In this document: piece by piece, positions 41,647-51,060 of the stretch | Numbering within the stretch: position 1 is the stretch's first letter | Layout of the letters: each line of letters starts with the position of its first letter | Source of the DNA: Rosenbergiella collisarenosi | Lineage (GTDB): Bacteria; Pseudomonadota; Gammaproteobacteria; Enterobacterales; Enterobacteriaceae | DNA: 64,000 nt | Direction: 5' to 3' | Assembly (NCBI RefSeq): GCF_018494085.1 | Contig: NZ_JABBFP010000005.1 | Span: forward strand, 62,001-126,000 | Notes under the pieces: model-generated | The model's database searches: none | Told to the model about the DNA's origin: nothing | The model's input: only the letters and a program-made list of their open reading frames with translations | Program-made: the position numbers and the translations under genes

Positions 41647-42948
41647 ATGAAATTTCCTGGTAAACGTAAATCAAAGCACTATTTCCCGGTTAACGCCCGT
41701 GATCCCCTATTGATCTCCACGCCTGACGAAGCAGAATCACTAGGTTGGTTAGTCGGCATCGACCAAACGATGGTCGATATTGAAGCGAAAGTTGATGACG
41801 ATTTTCTGCGTCGTTATGGACTAACCGGGGGATATTCTTTTATTCTTGAAGATGACGTTTCTGAGGCTCTCTATCAAGAATTACGTCAGCGTAACCTGTT
41901 ATCGCACCAATTTGCGGGGGGAACGGTAGGGAATACGTTACATAACTACTCTATGTTAGCCGATGATCGCTCCATACTGCTTGGCGTCATCTGTAATAAT
42001 ATTCAAATTGGCGATTATGCCTATCGCTATTTATGTAATACCTCAAGCCGTATGGATCTGAACCATATGCAGGGCGTGCAAGGAGCTATCGGCCGCTGCT
42101 ATACGCTAATCAATTCTGCCGGCGAGCGGACGTTCGCGATCAATCCAGGCGATATCAATCAATTACGTCCTGAAAGCATCCCTGAAGAGGTGATAGCAGG
42201 GGCGTCGGCTTTACTGCTGACTTCCTATCTATTACGAGCAAAACCCGGTGAGCCGATGCCGCAGGCGGCGATGCAAGCGATAAGCTACGCTAAAAAGCAT
42301 GATGTCCCAGTGGTCTTAACATTGGGTACGCGCCACATCATTGCCGATGACCCTCAATTTTGGCGCGATTTCTTGCAAGAACATGTATCAATTCTTGCGA
42401 TGAATGAAGAGGAAGCGCTAGAGTTGACCGGCGAAGCCGATCCTCTGTTAGCGACCGATAGGGCGTTGGAATGGGTCGATCTCGTTCTGTGTACCGCGGG
42501 CCCGGCTGGCCTGTACATGGGGGGATACACCGAAGAGAGCAGTAAGCGTAAGACCAACTTACCATTATTGCCTGGCGCGATTGCCGAATTTAACCAGTAC
42601 GAGTTTAGCCGCGCCATGCGTGCGAGTGATTGCGAGCAGCCGTTAAAAGTCTATTCACATATCGCCCCCTACATGGGCGGCCCTGAAAAAATCATGAATA
42701 CCAACGGTGCCGGAGATGGCGCTTTAGCCGCCGTGCTTCATGACCTTTCCGCCAATATTTACCATCGCCATAAGGTGCCTAATTCTAACAAGCACCATCA
42801 TCACTACCTAACTTACTCGTCACTCTCGCAAGTCTGCAAGTATGCGAATCGAGTCAGTTATCAAGTGCTTAATCAACACTCACCACGATTAAGCCGCGGT
42901 CTACCAGAAAGAGAAGATAGCTTAGAAGAGGCTTATTGGGATCGATAA
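41647..42948 (+). CDS. gsk: Inosine-guanosine kinase
   Basis: Gsk phosphorylates guanosine and inosine in purine salvage. The 433-residue protein belongs to the PfkB (ribokinase) family, with the C-terminal anion-hole and catalytic-base motif NTNGAGDGALAAVLHDL. A histidine-rich insert (NKHHHHYLTY) follows, as in E. coli. The E. coli aes gene that lies between hemH and gsk is absent. A small hairpin without a T run separates it from ybaL. Confidence 0.96.
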   Translation: MKFPGKRKSKHYFPVNARDPLLISTPDEAESLGWLVGIDQTMVDIEAKVDDDFLRRYGLTGGYSFILEDDVSEALYQELRQRNLLSHQFAGGTVGNTLHNYSMLADDRSILLGVICNNIQIGDYAYRYLCNTSSRMDLNHMQGVQGAIGRCYTLINSAGERTFAINPGDINQLRPESIPEEVIAGASALLLTSYLLRAKPGEPMPQAAMQAISYAKKHDVPVVLTLGTRHIIADDPQFWRDFLQEHVSILAMNEEEALELTGEADPLLATDRALEWVDLVLCTAGPAGLYMGGYTEESSKRKTNLPLLPGAIAEFNQYEFSRAMRASDCEQPLKVYSHIAPYMGGPEKIMNTNGAGDGALAAVLHDLSANIYHRHKVPNSNKHHHHYLTYSSLSQVCKYANRVSYQVLNQHSPRLSRGLPEREDSLEEAYWDR

Positions 42949-42979
42949 CGTATTCCCCCATTTTTATGGGGGAGTCTGA

Positions 42980-44671
42980 TTACGTTAGCGGGCAGAAAGC
43001 ACTGGTATGCAAGGGCTGAGTACGGAGCACCGCTTGCTGTAAACCGTAGGCAATTTCCCGCTCTCCCATCACAACATGATCACAGCCGTGCTGTTGCAGA
43101 TAAGTGACTTCATCATCGTGGTGAGCGCGTGCAAAAATTTGCAGGTCTGGTCTTTTCTCGCGGGCGGACGCGGCAATCTCGCCAGATTCATAGCCATTAG
43201 GGATGGTGAGTAATAACCACTGCGCGCAATCGATACGCATCATCTCTAATACTTCTGGCCGTACAGCATTACCATAAATAGCAAGTATACCTCTTTCTCG
43301 CAGCTCTTCGATGCGGCTGCGACTATTTTCGACGACGACGACGGTGATCCCTTCAGCCGTGAGTTGCTCGTAAAGCAGTCGGCCAACCCGACCATAACCG
43401 ACGACTAAAGCATGATGGCAAATAGACAGAGGTACTTGGGGCGGGTCAGCAACCAACGCAGCGTCTTCTTCTTCTTGTGCGGCCGTGTTATCTCGTTTTA
43501 TCCACCGTTCGGTTAAGCTGAAAAGTATCGGGTTAAGCATTATTGATAATATTGCCGCCGCGAGGACTAAATTCTGTCCCTCTTTACTCAGCAGGTTTAA
43601 AGTGATCCCTAGCCCCGCAAGAATAAAAGAGAACTCGCCGATTTGCGCTAGGCTTACCGCGATGGTCAAGGCGGTACGAGTCGAGTGACCGAGTAGCTTA
43701 ACGAGCAGCCAGGCAGCGAGCGATTTACCAAACAGGATAATCATTAACGCGCCGATAATCGCGAAGGGTCGTTCCAGTAAAATATGCGGATCGAACAGCA
43801 TACCGACGGAAACGAAGAAAAGGACGGCGAAGGCATCACGGAGTGGAAGCGTGTCGTGTGCGGCACGATGACTGAGTTCTGACTCATTCAAAACCATTCC
43901 GGCAAAGAACGCCCCGAGCGCGAAAGAGACATCAAATAACTCTACGGCCCCAAAGGCGATTCCTAAGGCAATCGCGAGTACTGATAGGGTGAATAGTTCT
44001 CGCGAGCCTGTCGCGGCGCTCCGTGACAGAATCCATGGAATGAGGCGACGACCGACAATCATCATCAGTAACATAAAGGCAATGACTTTACCGATAGTCA
44101 GTAGCAAGTCGCCCGCCAGCACCGTAAAGCTAGTTTCGCCTTGCTCCAAGACTCCGGCCATGGCGGGAAGCAGGACTAACGCCAGTACCATGACGAGGTC
44201 TTCAACGATTAGCCAACCGATGGCAATGCGTCCGCGTTGACTGTCTAATAACTGCCGTTCTTCTAATGCCCTGAGTAAGACAACGGTACTCGCGGTTGAT
44301 AGACAGAGTCCGAACACCAAACCGGTCATTAACGACCAGCCCAGTAAGCTGGCGAGGCCGATACCGAGTAATGTAGCAACGATAATTTGGGCGATGGCAC
44401 CGGGAATGGCTATCGACTTTACCGACATGAGGTCTTTTAAGGAAAAATGCAGACCGACACCGAACATCAAGAGAATTACGCCTAGTTCAGCTAGCTCTGG
44501 TGCTAGATTGGTGTCTGCCACGAAGCCAGGGGTAAAAGGACCTGCCAGAACACCTGCAAACAGATAGCCCACGAGGGGAGAGATACGTAGGCGGTTCGCG
44601 AGCATGCCAAATAGGAAAGCAAGCACCAAGCCGCCGACAAGTGTTGTAATCAAGGGGGTCGTTGAGTGCAT
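42980..44671 (-). CDS. ybaL: Kef-type cation/proton antiporter YbaL
   Basis: YbaL is a CPA2-family monovalent cation:proton antiporter of the inner membrane. The 563-residue protein has about 12 N-terminal helices, including GVGLHFSLKDL and the FALGAFFAGMVLNES pore region. A C-terminal RCK/TrkA-N domain starts with the Rossmann motif ALVVGYGRVGRLL near residue 415. Its substrate is not determined by sequence. It converges on gsk as in E. coli. Confidence 0.95.
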   Translation of the reverse strand: MHSTTPLITTLVGGLVLAFLFGMLANRLRISPLVGYLFAGVLAGPFTPGFVADTNLAPELAELGVILLMFGVGLHFSLKDLMSVKSIAIPGAIAQIIVATLLGIGLASLLGWSLMTGLVFGLCLSTASTVVLLRALEERQLLDSQRGRIAIGWLIVEDLVMVLALVLLPAMAGVLEQGETSFTVLAGDLLLTIGKVIAFMLLMMIVGRRLIPWILSRSAATGSRELFTLSVLAIALGIAFGAVELFDVSFALGAFFAGMVLNESELSHRAAHDTLPLRDAFAVLFFVSVGMLFDPHILLERPFAIIGALMIILFGKSLAAWLLVKLLGHSTRTALTIAVSLAQIGEFSFILAGLGITLNLLSKEGQNLVLAAAILSIMLNPILFSLTERWIKRDNTAAQEEEDAALVADPPQVPLSICHHALVVGYGRVGRLLYEQLTAEGITVVVVENSRSRIEELRERGILAIYGNAVRPEVLEMMRIDCAQWLLLTIPNGYESGEIAASAREKRPDLQIFARAHHDDEVTYLQQHGCDHVVMGEREIAYGLQQAVLRTQPLHTSAFCPLT

Positions 44672-44813
44672 CTGCTTCTCCGTTATGCAGGGGTAATACC
44701 TTACCTTAGCAAAAAAAAGAGGGAAGCAGACGAACGTATGAGTAATTATAAGTAAAGGTTACAAAGTATTACCTGTAATGAGATCTAATGAACAGGTGTT
44801 TACCGTCGATAAA

Positions 44814-45239
44814 TCATGCCGCTTTACGCTTCAAGCGGCGATTTACCAGCGTATCCCAGACCCAATTATAAAGGTAAGTATAGGGGAGATAGAATATCAA
44901 TAGGCCGATATCCATCATGAAAGCCTCTTTCAAGGACATATCCATGAACCATGCGGTAAGTGGCAAGGCCATGCTGAGTAGGCCCCCCTCGAAGCCGATG
45001 GCTTGTAATGAGCGAATAAAGAAATTTCGCGGAGCGCGTGGGGGATAGACCCGATCGAAGTAATAGTTGAATACCATATTCCACGCCATTGCCAATAGTG
45101 CAATCGCGATAACAGTGATACCGATATGTCCTAATGGCCGGTTCAATAGGATCGCTGCGCCCGGTATAGAGATTAACAGCGCGGTCGCTTCATAACCTAT
45201 TGCATGACAGATTCGTTCTGTAAGTGATTTGGTACTCAT
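44814..45239 (-). CDS. PACE-family multidrug efflux protein (AceI-like)
   Basis: The 141-residue protein has four predicted membrane helices arranged as two copies of the bacterial transmembrane pair domain. It has the repeat-type motifs GYEATALLISIP and NMVFNYYFDRVYP, and GFEGGLLSMALPL with NWVWD. This is the layout of PACE transporters such as AceI, which export chlorhexidine and short-chain diamines by proton antiport. The start MSTKSL at 45239 follows GGAGG. A LysR gene diverges from it, the usual PACE arrangement. E. coli has other genes here, so it is probably an insertion. Confidence 0.9.
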   Translation of the reverse strand: MSTKSLTERICHAIGYEATALLISIPGAAILLNRPLGHIGITVIAIALLAMAWNMVFNYYFDRVYPPRAPRNFFIRSLQAIGFEGGLLSMALPLTAWFMDMSLKEAFMMDIGLLIFYLPYTYLYNWVWDTLVNRRLKRKAA

Positions 45240-45305
45240 TTTTCCTCCAACATGGTTTAGCGCTACATTTTTCACCGTAAAGGCGTATAGTACAAACTAG
45301 CTGGT

Positions 45306-45320
45306 ATCGTAAAAATCGAT
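45306..45320. promoter_or_regulatory. Possible LysR-type operator between PACE and LysR genes
   Basis: ATC-N9-GAT fits the loose LysR-box pattern and lies just before the LysR gene start. A second small dyad, TAGT-N4-ACTA, lies at about 45288-45299. Either could mediate autoregulation or efflux-gene activation. Confidence 0.35.
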
Positions 45321-45325
45321 AGGTA

Positions 45326-46195
45326 ATGATGTATTATTCTCCCGAATCTTTAGAAGCTTTTGTACAAGCCGTGGTCAGTGGGTCGTTTTCAGGTGCGGCT
45401 CGTGCACTGGGAAAAAGCCAATCGACGGTGAGCGTGGCAGTATCGAGTCTTGAGGATCACCTCGGTTTTGCGCTGTTCGAGCGTACGTCAAGACAGTTGC
45501 TGTTGACGGAGGAGGGGAGGCGGGTGTTGGCGCAAGTGCGCGAAATCTTGGCCGCAAATCGTCGGCTCGATGATGTAGCACTGCGTTTGGCCCAGGGGAT
45601 CGAACCGCGTGTGACGCTAGCGATTTCCGACCATTGGCCGGCCGGTCACCACGATCGATTATTGAGTCAATTCGCGCACATGTTCTCGGAAGTCGAGTTC
45701 GAGTGTTTAATCGCCGAAAACGAGGATGTCATCGAATTACTGAAGAGTGGGCGTGCGCACCTTGGGCTTATCACTCGTCAGGCCAACCTGCCTACCGAGT
45801 TAGTCAGTCGGAGTTTGGCCATCTCTGGCCATACGGGAATATATCTTTCTAAGGACCACCCCTTATGTCAGCAGCCTACATTGACCCTCGATGATTTGAA
45901 AGGTGTTCGCCAATTACAGCTCAATACCTGGAGCCGTGCCGGGATACAACGGAGCGAGGGATTGGTGTGGTCTGCCTCCTCGTATATTTTGTTATTAGAT
46001 ATGGCGCAGCAGGGCTTTGGTTGGGCAAAACTTCCTTGTTGGATGGTCGATCATTTCGGCAACGGCAGTTTGACTGCCTTACCTTTAGCGGGATGGCCGC
46101 AAAAAATTAACCTAGAGATTATTTGGTCCGCTCGTCATAGCCTTGGACCCGCATGCTTATGGATGGTCGATCAATTGACCAGCGCAAAAGATTAA
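45326..46195 (+). CDS. LysR-family transcriptional regulator
   Basis: The 289-residue protein has an N-terminal winged helix-turn-helix of the LysR type ([36 protein letters not shown]) and a periplasmic-binding-protein-like co-inducer domain. Divergence from the PACE gene, with an 86-bp shared control region, suggests it regulates that pump, as AceR does aceI in Acinetobacter. The ligand cannot be read from the sequence. The 3' end overlaps ybaK by 4 bp. The ATG at 45326 or the next codon could be used. Confidence 0.88.
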   Translation: MMYYSPESLEAFVQAVVSGSFSGAARALGKSQSTVSVAVSSLEDHLGFALFERTSRQLLLTEEGRRVLAQVREILAANRRLDDVALRLAQGIEPRVTLAISDHWPAGHHDRLLSQFAHMFSEVEFECLIAENEDVIELLKSGRAHLGLITRQANLPTELVSRSLAISGHTGIYLSKDHPLCQQPTLTLDDLKGVRQLQLNTWSRAGIQRSEGLVWSASSYILLLDMAQQGFGWAKLPCWMVDHFGNGSLTALPLAGWPQKINLEIIWSARHSLGPACLWMVDQLTSAKD

Positions 46196-46671
46196 TGATC
46201 GCGGGCGACAGCCGCGAACTGCGCATTAAGTAGTAACGCTAAATCCTGAGGTGCTAGGCTAATATCGAGTCCGCGTTTTCCACCGGAGACATATAGGATG
46301 GGTAACGCCATAGCACTGCTATCGATTAGCGTCGGTAATTTTTTCTTCTGCCCGAGCGGGCTGATCCCACCGACTTTATAGCCTGTGGTGCGTTCTGCAA
46401 TAGCAGGAGGCGCAAGTTCAACTTTTTTACACTGTAATGCCTTGGCGACCTTCTTCAAATCGAGTTGGCTAGAGACTGGGGTTACCGCTACAGCAAGTTG
46501 CTTAGGATCACCATTCATCGCGACCAGTAAAGTCTTAAAAACCTCAGCAGCCACTAAACCTAACTTTCTAACAGCCTCTTCGCCGAACTGAGTATCGTTA
46601 GGGTCATGATCGTAACTATGCTGGCGATAAGGAATGTTAGCCTGATCGAGTTGCAAGAGGGCAGGAGTCAT
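46192..46671 (-). CDS. ybaK: Cys-tRNA(Pro)/Cys-tRNA(Cys) deacylase YbaK
   Basis: YbaK hydrolyses Cys-tRNA(Pro) made in error by prolyl-tRNA synthetase. The 159-residue protein has the INS/YbaK fold with the conserved lysine in VFKTLLVAM and the [17 protein letters not shown] loop. It starts 2 bp after the ybaP stop, so the two form an operon. E. coli encodes the small RNA ChiX near these genes, but there is no room for it between them here. Confidence 0.95.
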   Translation of the reverse strand: MTPALLQLDQANIPYRQHSYDHDPNDTQFGEEAVRKLGLVAAEVFKTLLVAMNGDPKQLAVAVTPVSSQLDLKKVAKALQCKKVELAPPAIAERTTGYKVGGISPLGQKKKLPTLIDSSAMALPILYVSGGKRGLDISLAPQDLALLLNAQFAAVARDH

Positions 46672-46673
46672 GA

Positions 46674-47489
46674 TTATTCTCGCTCAGTAAGAGACGTTAA
46701 GAGATCGACAAGATTACCGGGACCACATAAATGTAGGGCGCCGACAGCCACTAGATAGCGGCCAGCGGGTAAGCTAACTAAGTACTCGGCCCATTGCTGA
46801 TTACGCTCGACGATAAACCTGTCATGTAGGTCATTACTAAAACTACGCGATAAATTCGGTAGGGGCAAACGAGGATGCTGGCCTTTTGAGAGCCACCAAT
46901 CAATCATCTTCTGTAATTGACGGGCATTGCTACGCCAATGCGTAAGGCTGTCCAATAATAAATGAAGGCCATTATCTGGCAGCGTCGTCAATAAGTTGAG
47001 TTGCTGCTGTTGACTCTCTAAGGCAATTACCGACTGACCGGTCTGTTTGGCGCGCATTAGCAGCTGATAATCTACCCCAAACTCCGGGCGTAACCCCAAT
47101 AGAGAGGCCTGTTTTTGCTGAAGTGTCAGACCTATCTGCCAAGCAGGGAAGTTGGCGAGCGCCTCGCTACTGAGCTGGCACTCTTGGCATAAAGTTTCAA
47201 AGGTCTGCCACTGCTCTGCTGTCAGTTGCTGGATTAAGGGCGCTAGCTGGGTTGGCGGGGCAAGCTCTGGCGTAAAGGGCAGGGTGATATCCGCTTCAAC
47301 CACTAATGCATCACACCCTGTGAGGATATCGTCAAGGCCCCCAGGTAGAGGACACATAGCCGGTATCCCCATGTGTATGCTCCCCACTAGGATGAACTCG
47401 CGTTTTCCCGAGGGACATGTGCATGATATCCATGCACTATCCGGCTTGAGCCACTGCCGTAGTTTCCCAAGCAGTGTCAGCTTAGCCAT
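46674..47489 (-). CDS. ybaP: TraB/PrgY-GumN family protein YbaP
   Basis: The 271-residue protein has the TraB-family opening motif LVGSIHMG and the C-terminal ALVVEAD and [16 protein letters not shown] segments. These are conserved Glu/His residues of this putative metalloprotease-like family, whose reaction is unproven. The ATG at 47489 aligns with the E. coli start and overlaps the end of the copper-chaperone gene by 8 bp. An ATG 13 codons upstream is open but lies deeper in that gene. It probably depends on translational coupling. Confidence 0.88.
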   Translation of the reverse strand: MAKLTLLGKLRQWLKPDSAWISCTCPSGKREFILVGSIHMGIPAMCPLPGGLDDILTGCDALVVEADITLPFTPELAPPTQLAPLIQQLTAEQWQTFETLCQECQLSSEALANFPAWQIGLTLQQKQASLLGLRPEFGVDYQLLMRAKQTGQSVIALESQQQQLNLLTTLPDNGLHLLLDSLTHWRSNARQLQKMIDWWLSKGQHPRLPLPNLSRSFSNDLHDRFIVERNQQWAEYLVSLPAGRYLVAVGALHLCGPGNLVDLLTSLTERE

Positions 47490-47685
47490 CAAGTTGCGCT
47501 TGGTAGCCTTCGTCATGAATGACATCAATCAGAATTTCCGGTGCGGCAGTCGTGACGACGGTAGCATGATCGAGAGTGACCTGTGCCGAGGTGACATCTG
47601 AGCGTTGTTCGAGTATCTTTTTAACTTGTGCGACACAGTGATTGCAAGAAAGACCACTCAGTGTGAAGTGTAAGGTGCTAGTCAT
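47482..47685 (-). CDS. Stand-alone HMA copper chaperone (CopZ / CopA metal-binding-domain-1 like)
   Basis: The 67-residue protein is a single heavy-metal-associated domain with the Cu(I) motif GLSCNHC. Its residues match the first metal-binding domain of E. coli CopA ([23 protein letters not shown] versus LSGLSCNHCVAQVKKILEQRSDV), not a generic CopZ. The ATPase body of CopA is absent; ybaP begins at once. The gene sits where copA would lie, divergent from cueR and behind a CueR-type promoter. It is therefore inferred to be a cytosolic copper carrier equivalent to CopA(Z). A pump elsewhere in the genome is likely but not visible. Confidence 0.85.
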   Translation of the reverse strand: MTSTLHFTLSGLSCNHCVAQVKKILEQRSDVTSAQVTLDHATVVTTAAPEILIDVIHDEGYQAQLDG

Positions 47686-47721
47686 AGTCGTTCCTCATTA
47701 TCATAAACGGTGAAGAGTGAT

Positions 47722-47752
47722 AGTGTAGACCCTACCCTTAGGGGGAGGTCAA
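47722..47752 (-). promoter_or_regulatory. CueR-controlled promoter of the copper-chaperone gene
   Basis: On the - strand TTGACC and TACACT are separated by 19 bp, the long spacer typical of MerR-family promoters. The spacer holds an imperfect dyad (GACC...CCC TTA GGG...GGTC). The -35 is identical to that of E. coli copA. CueR is encoded 30 bp away on the other strand. Confidence 0.85.
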
Positions 47753-47781
47753 GCCTTGAAACGTCATTCTAGGAGTTAACA

Positions 47782-48186
47782 ATGAATATCAGCCAAGCGG
47801 CACAGCGGACAGGACTAACCAGTAAAGCCATTCGCTTTTATGAAGATCGTGGCCTATTTACCCCACCCTCCAGAAACTCAAACGGCTACCGAGACTACCA
47901 CGAACAGCACATCACAGAGTTGACCCTGATTAAACAAGCCAAGGCCGTAGGCTTCTCTTTAGACGAATGTCAGGAGCTCGTCAGTCTTTATCATAACCCC
48001 CAGCGCCGTAGTGCAGAGATTAAAGCAAGAACCTTACAGAAAATCGAACAGCTCACCCAACAGCTTGCTGAAATTACGCAGATGCGCGAAAGGTTAATTC
48101 GCCTAGCTGAACATTGCCCCGGTGATGACAGTGCAGAATGTCCTATCATCACCGGGTGGGCCACCGCCTACCCGTTAAAGGGTTAA
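47782..48186 (+). CDS. cueR: Copper-responsive MerR-family regulator CueR
   Basis: CueR activates copper-export genes when it binds Cu(I). The 134-residue protein has the MerR winged helix ([25 protein letters not shown]), a dimerisation helix and the metal loop [10 protein letters not shown], whose two cysteines correspond to Cys112 and Cys120 of E. coli. The His-rich tail of E. coli CueR is missing. It diverges from the chaperone gene and overlaps the cnoX stop by 4 bp. Confidence 0.95.
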   Translation: MNISQAAQRTGLTSKAIRFYEDRGLFTPPSRNSNGYRDYHEQHITELTLIKQAKAVGFSLDECQELVSLYHNPQRRSAEIKARTLQKIEQLTQQLAEITQMRERLIRLAEHCPGDDSAECPIITGWATAYPLKG

Positions 48187-49043
48187 TAGAGTAGGGAGTA
48201 AAGCTGACGGCGGTAACGTGAGGCCAGTACATCACCCGTGCCAAGTGCCGCAAGGATCTCTTGGAAGGTTTTTCTAATCTGCCCGTCACCACAGCTGAGG
48301 TCTTTGCGTAACAAGTTTAATAGCAGCTCTAGCGCCTCTTCATGACGGCCGACTTGTTGCAGCTGGATAGCCAAGCTATTGGCTAATGTCGTGTTATCGG
48401 GATCGGCGGTAAGCTCGGCATGAAGTTGCTGGATCGCCGGAGAATCCGCGGCTTGTTTTAACAGATCAATCTGTGCGAGCAACCCTTCATATTGCGTATC
48501 TTGGTCCTGTAACGGAACGTGGCTCAAGACTTCCTCAGCTTCATCACTCCGGTTAAGATCGAGAAGGGTCTGGGCGTAAATAAAACCGATATCGCTATTT
48601 CTTTCGCTCAATTGCCACGCATCGCGCAGTAAAGGTAGTGCCTCCAGCGGCTTATTATCTGCTAACAGGACTTGTGCCTGCTGCACCTTAATGTCTTCTT
48701 CGCGGGGTAACACTTTTGCGAGTAATTCGCGAATCGCAGCCTCGGGTTGCGGGCCTTGGAAACCATCAACAGGCTGACCATTTTGAAATAGATAGACGGT
48801 AGGGATAGCGCGTAATCCGAACTGGCTGGCAATGTGTTGCTGCTGATCGCAATCGAGGCGAGCCAAGATAAATTGTCCGGCGTATTCGCTGGCCAGTTTC
48901 TCCAACACGGGACTCAGCTCTAAACAATGCTGGCTACGCTCGGACCAGAAATAAAAGACCACCGGCACTTGGGCCGACTGCTCTAATACCTGTTGCAGGT
49001 TACTCTCGTCAATCTCAATAATCGAAGCCTGGGGTGACATCAT
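48183..49043 (-). CDS. cnoX: Chaperedoxin CnoX (YbbN)
   Basis: CnoX is a thioredoxin-fold plus TPR protein that protects unfolded proteins from overoxidation and hands them to GroEL. The 286-residue protein has the thioredoxin domain (residues about 5-110) with the atypical active site SQHC in [11 protein letters not shown]-like repeats follow, ending RRQLYSLLY, closely matching E. coli. The start at 49043 follows GAGGAAAAC; the adjacent ATG at 49040 is an alternative. It is downstream of ybbO on the same strand. Confidence 0.95.
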   Translation of the reverse strand: MMSPQASIIEIDESNLQQVLEQSAQVPVVFYFWSERSQHCLELSPVLEKLASEYAGQFILARLDCDQQQHIASQFGLRAIPTVYLFQNGQPVDGFQGPQPEAAIRELLAKVLPREEDIKVQQAQVLLADNKPLEALPLLRDAWQLSERNSDIGFIYAQTLLDLNRSDEAEEVLSHVPLQDQDTQYEGLLAQIDLLKQAADSPAIQQLHAELTADPDNTTLANSLAIQLQQVGRHEEALELLLNLLRKDLSCGDGQIRKTFQEILAALGTGDVLASRYRRQLYSLLY

Positions 49044-49117
49044 GTTTTCCTCATCAATAAACTCTTCGCCTAATGCTGAACATGGGGATGAACCCACCCA
49101 GCTTCAAGGCATCTTCA

Positions 49118-49900
49118 TTATTTCTTCGAACGGTGACCAAGAATTCTATCCATAACGCTGGTGGGTAACAGTCGTTTTGCGATAGTCATTGCATGAGACA
49201 CCAAGGTCACCGGATAGCGGCGTCGCGGAAAACGACTTTCAAGCGCATGGTGGATCTTGGGAAGAAGCGCTTCTGGAGGGAGGGCAAATCTCGCGGCAAT
49301 TCCGGGATTCTCAACCGGATTATGACTGTCGGCCTGATGAACATTCTGTGAAAAAGACGTGGTGATAGGGCCGGGTTGCAGCAAGCTAACACTAATCGTC
49401 TCTCCAGCCAGCTCCATGCGTAATGTATCGCTCCAGGCCTCTAATGCATATTTACTGGCGGCATAGGCTCCGCGGCCGGGGGTGGCAATGAAGCCCATCA
49501 CTGAGCTTGTATTAATGATCCGAGCATGACCGTGCGTGCGCAACAGCGGTAATAGGCCGAGGGTGAGCTGATGAACACCAAAGAAATTGGTCGAAAACTG
49601 ATAGGCCATCTGCTGTCGGCTGATCGTCGCTAATGGGCCATACTGGCCATAACCTGCGTTATTGAATAAGGCAAACAGCTTCCCACCTGTCAGCCTACGG
49701 ACGTTTTCAATCGCCTGTTCGATAGAGACCGGATCATCCATATCGATGTGTAGGGCCGTCAATCCTAACGCATTGAGGCGCGTTAAATCTTCGGGTTTTC
49801 GACACCCGGCAATAACTCGGTATCCACGCTGATGAAGGTCGAGGGCAGTTATTAAGCCGATACCACTTGAGCAGCCCGTTATAAGGATATTTTTTTGCAC
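49118..49900 (-). CDS. ybbO: Short-chain dehydrogenase/reductase YbbO
   Basis: YbbO is an SDR-family NADP-dependent oxidoreductase, reported to reduce medium-chain aldehydes in E. coli. The 260-residue protein has the cofactor motif TGCSSGIG, the NNAGYG segment and the catalytic YAASK with an upstream serine in NTSSVMGF. A C-terminal hydrophobic stretch is present. It lies 74 bp before cnoX. The divergent tesA-ybbAP genes of E. coli are absent. The 95-bp gap to purK holds a GCTGAGGG/CCCTCAGC hairpin. Confidence 0.93.
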   Translation of the reverse strand: MQKNILITGCSSGIGLITALDLHQRGYRVIAGCRKPEDLTRLNALGLTALHIDMDDPVSIEQAIENVRRLTGGKLFALFNNAGYGQYGPLATISRQQMAYQFSTNFFGVHQLTLGLLPLLRTHGHARIINTSSVMGFIATPGRGAYAASKYALEAWSDTLRMELAGETISVSLLQPGPITTSFSQNVHQADSHNPVENPGIAARFALPPEALLPKIHHALESRFPRRRYPVTLVSHAMTIAKRLLPTSVMDRILGHRSKK

Positions 49901-49995
49901 AGATTGTCGCGCTCGCGAGTGAGGGAAAGGCGTTACGCTAGCATAGAGAGGGGGAATAGTACTAGTAGTGCTGAGGGTTTCCCCTCAGCGTATCA

Positions 49996-51060
49996 TCACA
50001 ATTGTGCGTTAACCCAAGCAATCGCGGTCGCGTATTCAGTAGGGAGTAATGCAACTAAGCGTTGTAAGCTTTCACGTAGTGCAGGGGTATCGGCACTACA
50101 AAGATTTAAATGCCCCACTTTACGCCCGGCTCTGACCTCTTTGTCATACCAATGCAAACGAACCAATGGCTCGGCGAGCCACCGATAGTCTAACTCGCAG
50201 CCAATGAGGTTAATCATAACTGAGGGTGACTCCACCACGGGGCGCGGGAGCGCTAAACCGCAGATCGCACGAAGGTGAAGCGCAAACTGGCTGATCGACG
50301 CGCCATCTTGTGTCCAATGTCCGCTATTATGAACGCGGGGTGCCAACTCGTTAATCAACAATCCTTCATCGGTGATAAAACACTCCATGGCCATCACACC
50401 CACATACTCAAGTTCCCTGAGTATCGCCGTCAGCATCGCTTCGGCTTGCTGCTGGTGGGCGCTGTGTGCCTGAGGATACACTACGCTTGCAAACAGGATC
50501 CCCTCTTGATGGAGATTGTGGGTGATGGGATAGAAGACCATTTCACCAGCGGCGTTGCGCGCGCCCACTAACGAGAGCTCGCCTTTGAAGGCGATTGCTT
50601 GTTCGACGATACATTCACCGTAACACTCGTCGGGGAGTTGCGACGTGGTCTGTGCCGTAAGGCGCCACTGTCCACGGCCGTCGTAGCCACCCGTTCTACG
50701 CTTGATGATCGCTAAATCACCAAACCGTGAAAAAATCGCGGGCCACTGTGCGGGAGACTGCAGTAATTCCCACGGCGCAGTCGCTAGCCCGAGTTGATCG
50801 AGTAACTGTTTTTGGGGCAGACGATCAGCCAAACGTGGAAAAATATCACGGTTAATAAACGCGTCATGCGTGGCGAGTTCGCGGGTGAGGGCGGTTTGCG
50901 GCCACCGCTCGACTTCTGCGGTAATAATACTCTGCTTGATCGGCAGCTCAGTGGGGTTAGCATCGATGCCGATAGGATATACAGCAATCCCTAGCGGCTC
51001 ACCGGCTTGGCGTAACATTCGCCCGAGCTGGCCATTACCAAGAACGCAGACTGACTTCAT
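49996..51060 (-). CDS. purK: 5-(carboxyamino)imidazole ribonucleotide synthase
   Basis: PurK makes N5-CAIR from AIR, bicarbonate and ATP in purine synthesis. The 354-residue ATP-grasp protein starts [20 protein letters not shown] and has [13 protein letters not shown] and [15 protein letters not shown]. It overlaps purE by 4 bp. The start at 51060 matches E. coli; a longer frame runs back into purE. Confidence 0.97.
   Translation of the reverse strand: MKSVCVLGNGQLGRMLRQAGEPLGIAVYPIGIDANPTELPIKQSIITAEVERWPQTALTRELATHDAFINRDIFPRLADRLPQKQLLDQLGLATAPWELLQSPAQWPAIFSRFGDLAIIKRRTGGYDGRGQWRLTAQTTSQLPDECYGECIVEQAIAFKGELSLVGARNAAGEMVFYPITHNLHQEGILFASVVYPQAHSAHQQQAEAMLTAILRELEYVGVMAMECFITDEGLLINELAPRVHNSGHWTQDGASISQFALHLRAICGLALPRPVVESPSVMINLIGCELDYRWLAEPLVRLHWYDKEVRAGRKVGHLNLCSADTPALRESLQRLVALLPTEYATAIAWVNAQL

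Noticed and set aside
46672-46673. Small RNA gene chiX, expected near ybaK and ybaP by comparison with E. coli
   Set aside because: The gap between the two genes is 2 bp, so there is no room for it. It may lie elsewhere or be absent.
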